This document shows, piece after piece, positions 11,575-22,400 of a stretch of DNA of 64,000 bases. Each line of letters starts with the position of its first letter. The first letter of the stretch is position 1. Source of the DNA: Halicephalobus mephisto (taxonomy: Eukaryota; Nematoda; Chromadorea; Rhabditida; Panagrolaimidae); the NCBI GenBank assembly GCA_009193035.1, contig SWDT01000054.1, positions 62,001-126,000 on the forward strand. Reading direction: 5' to 3'. Position numbers and translations under genes: made by a program. The notes beneath the pieces were generated by a model. That model worked only from the letters and a program-made list of their open reading frames with translations, had not been told where the DNA came from and did no database searches.

Positions 11575-11770
11575 AAACCGGACTAGAGAAAACACTTAAA
11601 GAGAGAGCCTGAACATCAGGGAGCATGGAGTACTGTAAATTGTAAGCAACCCTCTCAGTCTTATGTGTTGAAACTAGTTGTGTAGATATTGTGACAGAAA
11701 CTAGACTAGAGAGAGCCTGAGTGTCAGTAACTATGAAGTACTGTAGGACATGAGTGACACCTTCGGTTGT
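11575..11770. repeat. Imperfect direct duplication, period about 120 bp
   Basis: GACAGGAAACCGGACTAGAG near 11570 is echoed by GACAGAAACTAGACTAGAG near 11693. Both are followed by AGAGCCTGA, a (T/C)CAG tract and GTACTGTA. Non-coding. Confidence 0.6.
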
Positions 11771-12039
11771 TATGTTTCATATTATTATGCAAATTGTATC
11801 TGTCTCATTTTTCTAGTAAAGATTACTGTAATACTTTTGTTTTCTATCGTAACACTGGAAACAAAGGATTCGTATTCCTCTTTAAAAATATTTCCGAAAG
11901 CAAAAAATAAACAAACAGAAAATATCGTTAATCAAATATCATTTTTAAATAGTTGCTTCAAACATGACGTCTATAAAAAATGATATATGGTACATGACGT
12001 AAGAATACATTGAAACGGTTCTGACACACAGGATATATT

Positions 12040-12285
12040 ATATATTTTTATATCGATATATATTTTATATACCAGATATATTGCATTTAATATTTAATAT
12101 TTCATATATCAAATATATTGTATTTCATATATCGAATATATTGTATTTCATATATCGAATATTTCATATATTTTATGTATCGAATATTTTGTATTTCATA
12201 TTTCATATTTCATATTTTATACTTTATATATTGAATATTTTATATTTTATATGGCGAATATATTGTATTTTATATATCGAAAATC
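12040..12285. repeat. TATA-rich minisatellite, unit about 22-26 bp
   Basis: Repeats of ATATTGTATTTCATATATCG with small variations run through this stretch, almost purely A and T with one C and one G per unit. Confidence 0.8.
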
Positions 12286-13591
12286 ACACTTATACATCCT
12301 CAATGCATGTACCGGTAGATTAAAACTTTTTTATCTTGTGATCTGTATTTTTATATAAATCGAAGAAGCATCTCATTATCTGGATGTATTTTTTAAAAGA
12401 AACTTCAGAAAAATTGAAAAATATAACTAATGGTATCTCAAGTGATTCGGACGTAATATCCGTGTTTTAACTTTTATTTTCAATATAAATTTAAAAAATT
12501 AATTTCCAATAACTAAGAATTTCTAAAAACGCAGTGTTTCGTGTTATAAAAATTGATTTTCAAAATTCGAATTTGAAATTTTGAATTTTCATGTTAAAAT
12601 AAAATCAAAATTTTTAAAGAAATTTACATCAAATTTCATCAATTTAGCTAATTTTTAATTAAAAAATGCAAATTTCAATTTCGAACTTTGAACGTCAATT
12701 TTGACAATAAAAAAATTAAATTCTGAAATTCTGTTTCGTTTTAGTAACATTACGGTCAGAGTTAAAGGTCGAATTTCGGACTTTTCTTCTCGAGACAGCA
12801 TTTGCAGATTTCTCTACTTTAAAAATTTATTTTATTAAAATTAATGGGATTTGATATATCGAATTTTCGAACCCAAACATGACTCGCGGGTCTATCCTAC
12901 CACGAAAAGTCCAAATTTTAATTTCAAACTCTAACTGTAAACTTTGCTAAAATAGAAAAATTTGGTGAAAATTAATTTTAAAAAAAATACAATTGAAATT
13001 TTAATTTTTCGCACTGAGATACACAATTCCATATATTTTCTTTTGAAAAATTTCAATTTAAAAAAATTTATTTTTTTGAAAAACTTCGATTTGAAAATTT
13101 TTATTTTTTAAAATCTTTTTTGAAATTTTTATTTTTCTATTTTTTATCTAAAAATTTATGTTTGACAAATTTGAATTAATTTCTAGTTTACCGTACACCC
13201 AGAATATCTTGTTCGTTTTTTATTTTATCCGTTTTATTCCGAAATAAAACCGCAATTTTATCTTTAATTCAATATTTTATAAAACTTAAACAAAGTAGAG
13301 ATCTTACAAACTTCATGGCGACGGATATAACAGGGGATCAGTGTCATGACTGAGTGATTGGAAGGTTCGGACATTTATTCAATTAAATCACGAAATAATC
13401 TTTTTTAAAAATGAATACCCTTGAAATTGAAGTCCTTAAAAGGAATCAAAATCAGAAATCTACGTTGGTGACTGGTTACTTGCCTGAGAAGTAGAGCCGT
13501 AGGGCTAGAAAATTGATTTTTTAGTTATTTTCGATTCTAGCAAGGCCAAAGGGATTATGCATATTTTCTCAAAGCAAGCAAGCGGTCAATC
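12286..13591. other. AT-rich spacer containing a dispersed-repeat copy
   Basis: No exon is supported. Around 12655-12950 the sequence (AAACATGACTCGCGGGTC, then CACGAAAAGTCCAAATTT and CTAACTGTAAACTTTG) resembles the repeat at about 54615-54690 and the family at 37390-37860. The 3' end of ceh-20 lies at the right border on the minus strand. Confidence 0.45.
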
Positions 13592-15278
13592 CTAGCCGTA
13601 GCTGTTAGAATGCTGAGGCGAACTCTTGAAAGCAGCAAAGTCACTAACCATCTGCGGGTTGTAGGCCCCAGAAAGGTCGAACGGAGCTATATGATGCAGA
13701 TCTTGACCGTGAAGCATATTGTACTGCATACCGTAGTTATTTGGAATGGTTGCTGCTGAAATAATCACATTGAAAAAAAAACATTTTTAAAATTAAAAAA
13801 TTTCTTGATAAAACTTAAAAAATCCATAAAAATTAAACTTTTGGATAATTCTAGAGGATTCTGGAAGGGTTGAAAAGTTCCTATAGGATTTTTGAATTTT
13901 TTAAAATTTTTCATAAAAATCTAAAAATTTTTGTAAAATTCTAGAAATTTCTACAAATTCAAAAAAGTTTGGGAAATTTCTGGAAGATTCTGAAAGGCTT
14001 CAAAAATTTCTATAAGATTTTTGAAATTTTTAAAATTTCCTATAAAATGAAAAATTTTTTAAATATTCTAAAAATTTCCACAAAATTCAAAAAATTTAAA
14101 AATGTTTCAGAAATTTCCAGAAAATTCCAGAAACTTCTATGAGATTTTTAAAATGTCCAAAAATTTTCACAAAAATCTAAAAATCTATAAAATTTAAAAA
14201 ATTCCGAAAATTTTAATGAAATTCCGGAATTTTAATTTTTAAAAATTACAAAATATGAAAACTTGCCGCTGGCTCTCCTTGCTGCATACATATTTGCCTC
14301 TTCTTGAGCTTTGGCAATATTCTTCTTGTACCGAATTCGTTTATTACCGAACCAATTAGACACTTGGGATACTGTAATTTGACATTGCCGCGCGAGTTCT
14401 TCCTTGGCTTCTTCGCTAGGATAAGGATTAGCCAGATGGCTGTAAAAATATTCGTTGAGGATTTCTGTAGCTTGTTTGCTAAAATTCCGTCTTTTTCGTC
14501 TTGCATCTAGGAATCTACTTCTCAAAATCATGACGTTTTCACATGTGGATTGTTTCAATTGCATCTGAATTGCAGAAAATTTTTTCTGAATAATACTGAC
14601 CATTTTGTCCATTTCAGGTTTCAAAATTGGCCGAATGTTACATTGTTCTTTCAGTAATTGAACAACATGATTTGTAAATTGTTCACAAGCTTCTTCATAT
14701 CTCTGCATTTCAGCATGATAAGTCTGTCGAATTTGAGAGAGTTTTTGTCTATAATCCGCTTGATCGCCCCCTGAGGCATCGGCAATCACAGCATTCCCTT
14801 TTTCTGGACCAGAAACCCCCTCGGCAATCAGCATGTTGTCCAATCTCATCAACTGAGGATCTTCGGGTTGTTCCTCATGTGTTGGTCCAACATTCAAAAC
14901 TAAAAGATTACGGTACTTTCGTAGTCGATGGACAAACTTACCAGTTCTGTTTTTGATATCTCCCAAAACCGAAAATAAAGGTTGCCGAAGTCTACTATTT
15001 TTGAGTAAAGTTTTCCTGAAACCGATTTTCCCATGAGATAAAAGCGATTTGGATGGGATTAACAGCAGGAAAGCCGAACTACTCAAAGGGTCAAGTCCCT
15101 CGGTCCCTGATGTCGAAGATAAGACTTACACATTTTTGACTTGAACACTGTCATCAAGAGTTTCTTCGGAAATTTCCTGAAGTTGCTGGATGAGATGCTG
15201 AAAACTGCCTTCTCCAAGTTGAGTTACTTGAGTCATCGGCGTCAACTGTGTTGCCGAAGAAGACGCCGGATATTCCAT
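13592..15278 (-). CDS. ceh-20: PBC-class TALE homeodomain protein (Pbx/extradenticle)
   Basis: Minus-strand exons 15130-15278, 14942-15015, 14267-14899 and 13592-13755 encode 339 residues. CEH-20 is the Hox cofactor. PBC-A is seen as [18 protein letters not shown] and [16 protein letters not shown] covers [16 protein letters not shown] through [13 protein letters not shown] to [20 protein letters not shown]. The homeodomain ([20 protein letters not shown] onward) has the TALE three-residue insert ([13 protein letters not shown]) and recognition helix [15 protein letters not shown]. The tail ends [14 protein letters not shown]. The last intron (13756-14266, 511 nt) needs a GC donor: G|GCAAGT at 14266-14261. 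No GT donor restores the frame to the last exon. Start ATG 15278 was chosen as the first before the PBC-A region. An in-frame ATG at 15329 is possible. Length matches C. elegans CEH-20. Confidence 0.93.
13800..14215. repeat. Intronic AT-rich degenerate repeat with TTCTAGAA/TTCTGGAA cores
   Basis: Within the last ceh-20 intron, units such as AAAAATTTCTGGAAGATTCT and ATTCCAGAAACTTCTATGAG recur with irregular spacing. The same family occurs at about 17340-17720, 55370-55760 and 56228-56455. Confidence 0.55.
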
Positions 15279-16753
15279 GAATGAAAACCAAAAAAATGAC
15301 CACTGTTTGACACCTTGAAAAACTGTCAATCAAAATAAATAAATTAATCATTACATCAACGATAAACTCTCGATAAAACATTTAAAAAAGTCAAAGAGAA
15401 GCTATAAATTTAAATTAAAGCCCTGAGGACAAACAACGAACAGGGATAAAGAGATCAACATTTGCCTATCGGTCGTGGAGGGGATAATGCCGAATTTCAG
15501 TCGTTGGACTAGTAACGAACGAGAAAATTGCGAAAATGAACCAATCATAGGCCGCTTAAAATTAAAGAAAAATAGCGAATTGACTGAACTACAAATCAAT
15601 CAATGACAACACGAATGTGCGTGTATCTTCATCTTATCATCATCATCGAAAAGTAATGAAAGAAGGAATACATAGAAATAAAAAAATTCAGTGCTATAGT
15701 CAACCATCTATTTGTCGTAAATGTCAGTATATCAAAGTAATGAAAAAGTTAAAATTTATGGTCATAAGAGACTTTTTCCGGAATCATATTTGATGAAATT
15801 CACGGAAATAACAATTTACAGTTGAATTCGATCGAATGGAATACTTTGATTCCAATCCAATGCACATCAAATTATATTATTATAAAAATTAAAAACGAAC
15901 ATGTTTACGAAAATTATCTTAACGTGAATTTCGAAATTTCGATAAATTAAAAAAATTATGATATTGTTGAAAAATTTCGAAATACCGTAATAAATCCCAA
16001 AAGTTACTGTAGAATCTTAAATTTATTTAATTTAAAAAAAAATTAGAAAATTAAATATTTTTAAAAAACTATGATATTGTTGAAAAATTTCGAAATACCG
16101 TAATAAACCCCAAAAGTTACTGTAGAATCTTAAATTTATTTAATTTTTAAAACCAGATTTTTTGGATTCTAAAAAGTTCTAAACCTTCCATAAAATCCCA
16201 ATAAAATTGAATAATCTCTTTGAACTGTGAGTTTCGGCATCTTTAAGGAATTTGATACTTTTCGCGGATAAACAAAAACCATTGATCTGACGAAAAGACA
16301 AACAATCCAATTTTAATATTCAAACCCGATAATGACCAGATATAATACTGACAGATATATGAAATGATAGACAGACAATCAAAAATAAAAATTTTTGATT
16401 TTTTTTTTGTTTTTGAGATATCGTCCTCATTGGAGACTGCAGAACCGACCTCGGCAACTGTGAGCAGCAGACTACCAGTTATCCTTTTGCGCGGCCTTGG
16501 CGGTCATCGATAGGGAGAGAAAAACGGGCAAAATCCGACGATCGGCAGCCAACAGCAGTTCTATTATTCTTCTTCATTGCTATTATCCTACCAACAGTTT
16601 CAGTTACAGAAAAACCATTTCCATTGTTCTCTCAATGAGGTTCAAATTGCCCAGAAGCAAAAAAACAAAAAAATTGTCACCTGTATAAAACAATAAAAAT
16701 TACAAAATTTTCCTTCGAGGAATTTCCAAGATTAATCGACCAAAAAAAATTTG

Positions 16754-16888
16754 AAAAAATAAAAATGTAATAAATATTTAAAAAATAAAAATATAATAAA
16801 TATTTAAAAAATAAAAATGTAATAAATATTTTAAAAAATAAAAATGTAATAAATATTTTAAAAAATAAAAATGTAATAAATATTAAAA
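16754..16888. repeat. Minisatellite, about five units of 26-29 bp
   Basis: The unit AAAAATAAAAATGTAATAAA followed by TATTTTA is repeated five times with only one- to two-base length changes and one G/A change. Confidence 0.9.
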
Positions 16889-17339
16889 ATTATTTTAAAT
16901 TTCAAAACCAGGGTAATGCCGGAGGGTCTGTCGACAATCAATGAGAATGGCTTTTCGGCGACGGAGCTCGAGAGGAGCATCAAGATGAAAAAAGCCGAGG
17001 GCAATGTCCAAAAAGAAATAAAAACAATGTAATTATCAATCAGATTTATTCAGTCATCACCCTTTATTTCCTCGAGGAATGAAATACGAGATGGATTGTT
17101 GAAACATTTCCATTTTTAAAATAACTATATTTCGAAAATCAAACATAAAAATTACCGCGAAATTCTCCCAAAACAAATTTTTACAAAGAATTTAAAAATA
17201 AAAATGTCAAAAAACAGTTTATAAATCATTGAATTTTCGAAATTAAAAATAAATAAACTTTGATTTTTGTTTCGAAATGAATTTTCTAGAAAATTCGAGA
17301 TTTTAATTCAAATTTTTAATTAAATTTTAGATTTTAAAC

Positions 17340-17720
17340 AATTTTATAAAATTTTAAAAGATTTTTGAGATTCTGGAAAGTTCCATAAAATTCTGGAAAA
17401 TTTTAGAAGATTTCTCAAGATTCTAGAGAATTCTAAAAACTCCCATGGGATTCTAGATTTTAAAATCTTTCCAAAATTCTGGAAAATTCTAAAAACTTCC
17501 ATAAAATTCTGGAAAATTTTAGATTTTTCAAGATTCTAGAAAATTCTAAAAACTTCCATAAAATTCTGGAAAATTCTATAAACTTTTATAAAATTCCAAA
17601 AACTTCCATAAAATTCTGGATTTTAGAAGATTTTTCCAAAATTCTAGGGAATTCTAAAAACTTTCATAAAATTATAGAAAATTTCTGAGGTTCTGGAGAA
17701 TCCCAAAATGTATCAAAAAT
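17340..17720. repeat. Degenerate repeat array carrying heat-shock-element trimers
   Basis: Units of about 30-50 bp of the form TTCTGGAAAATTCTAAAAAC then TTCCATAAAA recur. Perfect TTC-nn-GAA-nn-TTC trimers occur at 17477-17489, 17534-17546 and 17564-17576, with one-mismatch versions nearby (for example 17421). This pattern is the HSF binding consensus. Whether it is bound is unknown. Confidence 0.65.
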
Positions 17721-19220
17721 TGTCATCAAATTCCACAAGATTATAAATCTTTCCAAAATTCCCGAAAATTTTAAAATTCCCCATCAAATTATCGTCAATC
17801 AAATATCTCATAAAATAAATCTCAAAAATCACTTCAAGATTCAAGTGAGAAATTACGACAATTTTATGTCACTTTTTAAAGCACTAAAGTCAACTTTAGA
17901 AACATGAAAAAATCGCAAAAGAAAAAATACTTCAGATCGTTATCTGAGTCTCCATTGCCGAGGGCAATAATGGGAGATTTTTATGAAAATTATTTTTTTT
18001 AAATTTGCGGGAAAAGAAAACGGTTGACATTACGAGATAAAGATTAAGGAAATTGGTCTAGCGGATTTCCAAACCCCGGTTTTCAACAAACAGAGGCTCT
18101 ATGAACCGAAATATACTGTAGAATAAAGAAACCAAAGGACACTTTTCGCTTTAGCGCCTTCACACAAAAGAAAAAACAATCGGATCGCGAAGGTTTATTT
18201 GGATCCCGTTTATCCGCTTCGGTAGATTTCGGATTTTCTTAATCAACTTAATTCATAAAAGGTTCTAATAACGAAAAAAACATATATTGCGAAAAAAAAT
18301 TTTGTGTTTCTTGGTAGCTGTCACTTGGAGAACGGGGCAAGTCTACTTGAGGCCATCCATCTTCTGGAACAAGCAGGAATATGGTAACTGGGGGCTGTCT
18401 AACCGAGACTTCCTATTTCTGTCCGTCACAATGCGCACCAGATGCTTTCTTTCAGAAGGAAAAGTCTGTCCAGTCACGCGATTGCAGTTTTTTAAAGAAA
18501 AAAATTTAAAAAAAAAAGTAGAACTGGTAAAATAGACTCTGCAGGAGGGCAGTAACCATCTTTTTTGTCTTGTTCGTCTTGCTTGTGGCGACCTCGATGA
18601 ATGTTTGTCCTTTTTTCAATCTTACCGTATAACAATTGAACAGAGCAAATGGCCTGTTTGTCTTCAAAACTAGCGGCAGCAAAAAGGAAAAACAGACATT
18701 TTTTCGCGATACCAACAACGAATAACCAGACCTAACCGACCCTGAAGAAGAAAAGAACAGCAGGACATAGCGAAATTGATCCTTTAAATAAAAGCTAACG
18801 GTTGTCCCTAAAGAATTCGGCATTATACCAAGTACCATTCCCGAAAGAGTTTTTATTTCAAAAATCCCCAGAGTACTTTCATTTAGACACTTGTATTCTT
18901 AACCGGTCAAGAATCTTTCTAACCAATAAAAAATCATTCAAATTTACAAAGAGGATAAAGTTAATCTTATCAGATTTCAATCATCTTCATATCTACTCAA
19001 ATCAATTTCTTACATCTGATAAGAAATTTCTATCATCTTCCAAATATCAATCATAAAATAAAATTCTTCATTTTCAAGGATCATAAAGTTCTTATCTATC
19101 ATCGCTACTTGCCGCAATGTTGCGATTTTAACCATAAAAAATATAATTAAATTTAATCGTTTATAAGGTCAAGAGAAATCTTCCAATTTAATACACTACA
19201 TATGGATAAGATGGCACGAA

Positions 19221-19228
19221 TATAAAAT
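19221..19228 (+). promoter_or_regulatory. TATA box candidate
   Basis: TATAAAAT stands 49 bases before the ATG at 19277, a spacing much like that of the nested gene at 22549. It supports, weakly, transcription of the small ORF that follows. Confidence 0.35.
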
Positions 19229-19276
19229 GAATAGAAAGACAAAGCAACCATCAGTCAAATTCAAGTTGACAGGAAA

Positions 19277-19492
19277 ATGGATGAGCTTATACCCGGGGTC
19301 TGCGCAAATTGTTTGAATCCAATCCTGAACGGGCGGAACCGATTATACTCAAGTCCACTTCATTTCTTATGTTTAAAAAGGCTCACTGTTGAGTTAAATA
19401 GGTCCAAATATATCCATGAGAGCTTTTATGATATAATGAGTTGTGCCAAATTCTCCCGCTGGAGCTGTATCGTAAAAATGCTGACAGATTGA
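19277..19492 (+). CDS. Small ORF with a LIM-like half zinc finger (doubtful gene)
   Basis: An open frame of 71 codons starts 49 bases after a TATA-like box. Residues 9-32 read CANCLNPI...LHFLC, that is C-x2-C-x16-H-x2-C, the spacing of the first zinc module of a LIM domain, with the PIL..R..L pattern common there. The following Cys-x2-Cys expected of a LIM domain is absent and no splice donor obviously continues it. The 3' part overlaps, antisense, the last exon of the phosphorylase kinase gene (19394-19555). It may be a decayed LIM fragment, a small gene, or chance. Confidence 0.25.
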   Translation: MDELIPGVCANCLNPILNGRNRLYSSPLHFLCLKRLTVELNRSKYIHESFYDIMSCAKFSRWSCIVKMLTD

Positions 19493-22400
19493 CCGTGCAC
19501 TGTCACATGGTTTACCACTTCCGCAACATTCAAGGACAATAGTTCCTAACTTTCTCTGAAAATTCCAATTTAATCGTCGGGTACTTGTTAAGATTGACAA
19601 GGTAATTACTACCAGATGGACAACTTACATTATGTTCCACAAATAATTGATTCGCTCTTTGAACAACCAAATCAACTTCAAAAGGCTGATCTTGTGGAAT
19701 TCTCGGAGCTGCCATCAGCAATTGATCCAAATGACTCATCAATGTCAAAACTTCAACAATCATTTCTCTATATTCCGGTTCAGAAATCTGATTTAATACT
19801 TGCTCAACTTCAAGAGAAAATTTGATCTCTCGGCGAGTCATCTGAAATATGAGCTTTTAATCGTCGGATTCAAACAAAAATAAACTGTCTAACCTCTTGC
19901 GTAAGATGTCTTTGAAGAATCATTCTGCTAATCGCCAAACCATGAGGAAACAATCTAACCGTATCCCAAAGATTCTAAATACTCATTAAATAAAAATTAA
20001 TTGTTCAATCAACTTACAGCATAAAATTCGGCGGGAACACGATTCAAAGCTCCATCTATTCTTCTGTGTCTTAGCCATATTCCAAATTGAAATTCATCTG
20101 TCGAATCTTCATTATCTGATATATCATCAAAATCTTTTTGAGACAATTTATTTCCACCAGCAATTGATTTTCTTAACGACTTTCTTTCTTCTATCTGTTT
20201 TCTAAAACTTCCCATTCCTGTATGTAATTCTTTTCCTGCTGTTTCATCATCACCAATAGTAGCATCCTCAAGCAATCGACCACTTAGCAATGAAAACAGC
20301 ATACATTTGACTTCAAACGGACTAATTGCGAGCAGTCTTTGAGAAGCTTCAGCTGCCGACAGTTGACGGATGCGAGCTAGTTCAGAAGCCAGAATCTAAA
20401 AACGCAATTAACTATATAAAAACATTAAATTCGACAAACCTGAACTATTAATCCTATCCGAATTCTAAATACTTCAACAAAAAGTTTTGGATCTGTTCTT
20501 ACCAAAGATCCCAAAGAAACAATAATTTCTTGAGCTAATGTAAATGCATTAGGATCATCTGGATAAGCTCGTAGAAAAATTTCCCGTAATTCATCTTTCG
20601 TTTTAGGACAGGTAATTGCTTCCTCACTTTTCGTCGGCATTCCTACAGTAAGTTGTTTTTGACGAACCAGTAAATGTGTGACAGCTTTCGCGAGTTCATC
20701 TAATTGTTTGCGCAAAAGACCAGCAGTACATCTGACCCAACTCCAATCTCGACTTTCGCAAGCCTTGACGTAAATCTCCTCCATCAATATCTTCACCGTC
20801 ACTCCATTAACTCCATTTAATTTAGTATCAAAATCAGGACCACTAAAAACAAAAAATAAATTATTTTAAATATATCAAAACATACATTTTCATCCATAAA
20901 AAATGAATAATTGAAGCTTGTTCATCAAGAATTGTTGTTTCCATCAACATATCAACCAAGTCTTCAGAAGACATTCCTTCCATCTGCGTTCTATCAAATT
21001 TAGCACCATTTCCAGAATCAGCACTACTCATTGAAGCAGACGAATTAGAAGTATGTAAATGTTCTGATAATTTCAATGAATTTGTAATTTCTTTTTTATT
21101 TTCATTACTTGTTTCTCTGACAATTGAAAGTTCATCTTTGTTCGGAACAAACTTCTTCGCATAAGCCAATCTCAACTGCGCTAAATCTGCATCATTACTA
21201 TCTAACACAATCGATCTATGTCTCAAAGAAGCTTTATGAACAGCAGTAAATTGTCTTTGCCATCGATCCTTTATTGATTCAACCCGTTTCAACGGAATTG
21301 ATTTCGCCGTTCCAGAATCTGGAGTAGTTGATCCATCTAACAAACTTTTCGGGAGTTCTTCAATATTACAGAGATCTTGAATACTTTCATCATGAAATTC
21401 CAATTTACTAACAGCTGTAGTTCGAAAAAATTCAGAAATATTTTTCATAACAACTCTAGCTCCACCAATGTATCCATTTTTAATTTTTTTAATCGTCCCT
21501 AAAACTGTTGATTTCTGTCTTCTATTAAGCATACTAGGTGCTAGAACAGAATTATCCGTTTCTAACATGTTTTTCGACACAACTAATACTACCAACGGTC
21601 GACCAGAAATCCCAGTAGTATTCCACGAATTGTAAATATAATGCAATTCAGAAGTCCATTCATCCATTAGAATTCTAATATCATACATCAAATGAGATCT
21701 TCTTCTATCCATAAATTGTGGAGTAAAAACCACAAATTTTTGACCAAGATGATAAAATTTGCTCGTACTAAGTAAACCAATATCACGATCCATCGGTCTT
21801 CCAGTTAAATTCAATTTTTCCGAAGCTCCTATTTGTGCCAAAATTTTTGCAAAAACAGATGCAGGCAAAATACTAAATACAGGATCAACTTCGTTAACCA
21901 TTTGAACATTAATATCTTGTTGAGCCAATTCAATTTGAACATCAGATGTTTCAGCCAATATTACAACTAAAAAAAATTATTACAATATTAAAAATAAAAT
22001 ACTTACCTTGTACTTCACATGCTCTTCGACGTTCATGAACGGCTAATCTCCGACTTAATGGATCAATTTCAGAAGGTGTCAAAAAATGATTTTTCAAGAG
22101 AAAACATATAATATACAACGATTGTGCCCACAAAAACGGTCTAAAAAAATAAAATTAATTTTTTTTTAATTTTAAAAATCACATACGTAACCCCTCCAGG
22201 TACCCTTTCTTGAGATCCATGTTCTGCTCTTTCCAATTCTACTTTATCTCGAGTAACCAAATAAAGTTCCGGAACTAGTCCGATTGAAGAATCATGTTTA
22301 ACAATTTCTTTCTTATAGACGATAATCTAAACAATAAAATGACCAACGTACAGAAAACTCAACTAGTCCGTGTACAATTTTTCTATTTTATTCAAAACCG

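Larger units (their letters stand above)
15279..19270. other. Upstream spacer of ceh-20 with GC-richer islands
   Basis: No gene supported. A direct duplication (period about 110 bp) lies at about 15950-16147, sharing GAAATACCGTAATAAA and AAAAGTTACTGTAGAATCTT. GC-richer blocks at about 16430-16680, 16910-17010, 17940-17985, 18060-18240, 18310-18480 and 18540-18760 stand out from the A/T background. They are upstream of ceh-20 on its strand and are candidates for regulatory elements or untranslated exons. Open frames in them start at non-ATG codons or lack splice context. Confidence 0.4.

Noticed and set aside
18506..18838. 110-codon minus-strand ORF
   Set aside because: Composition is Ser/Phe-rich low complexity, no acceptor before the start, and it ends in a poly-T-derived Phe run.
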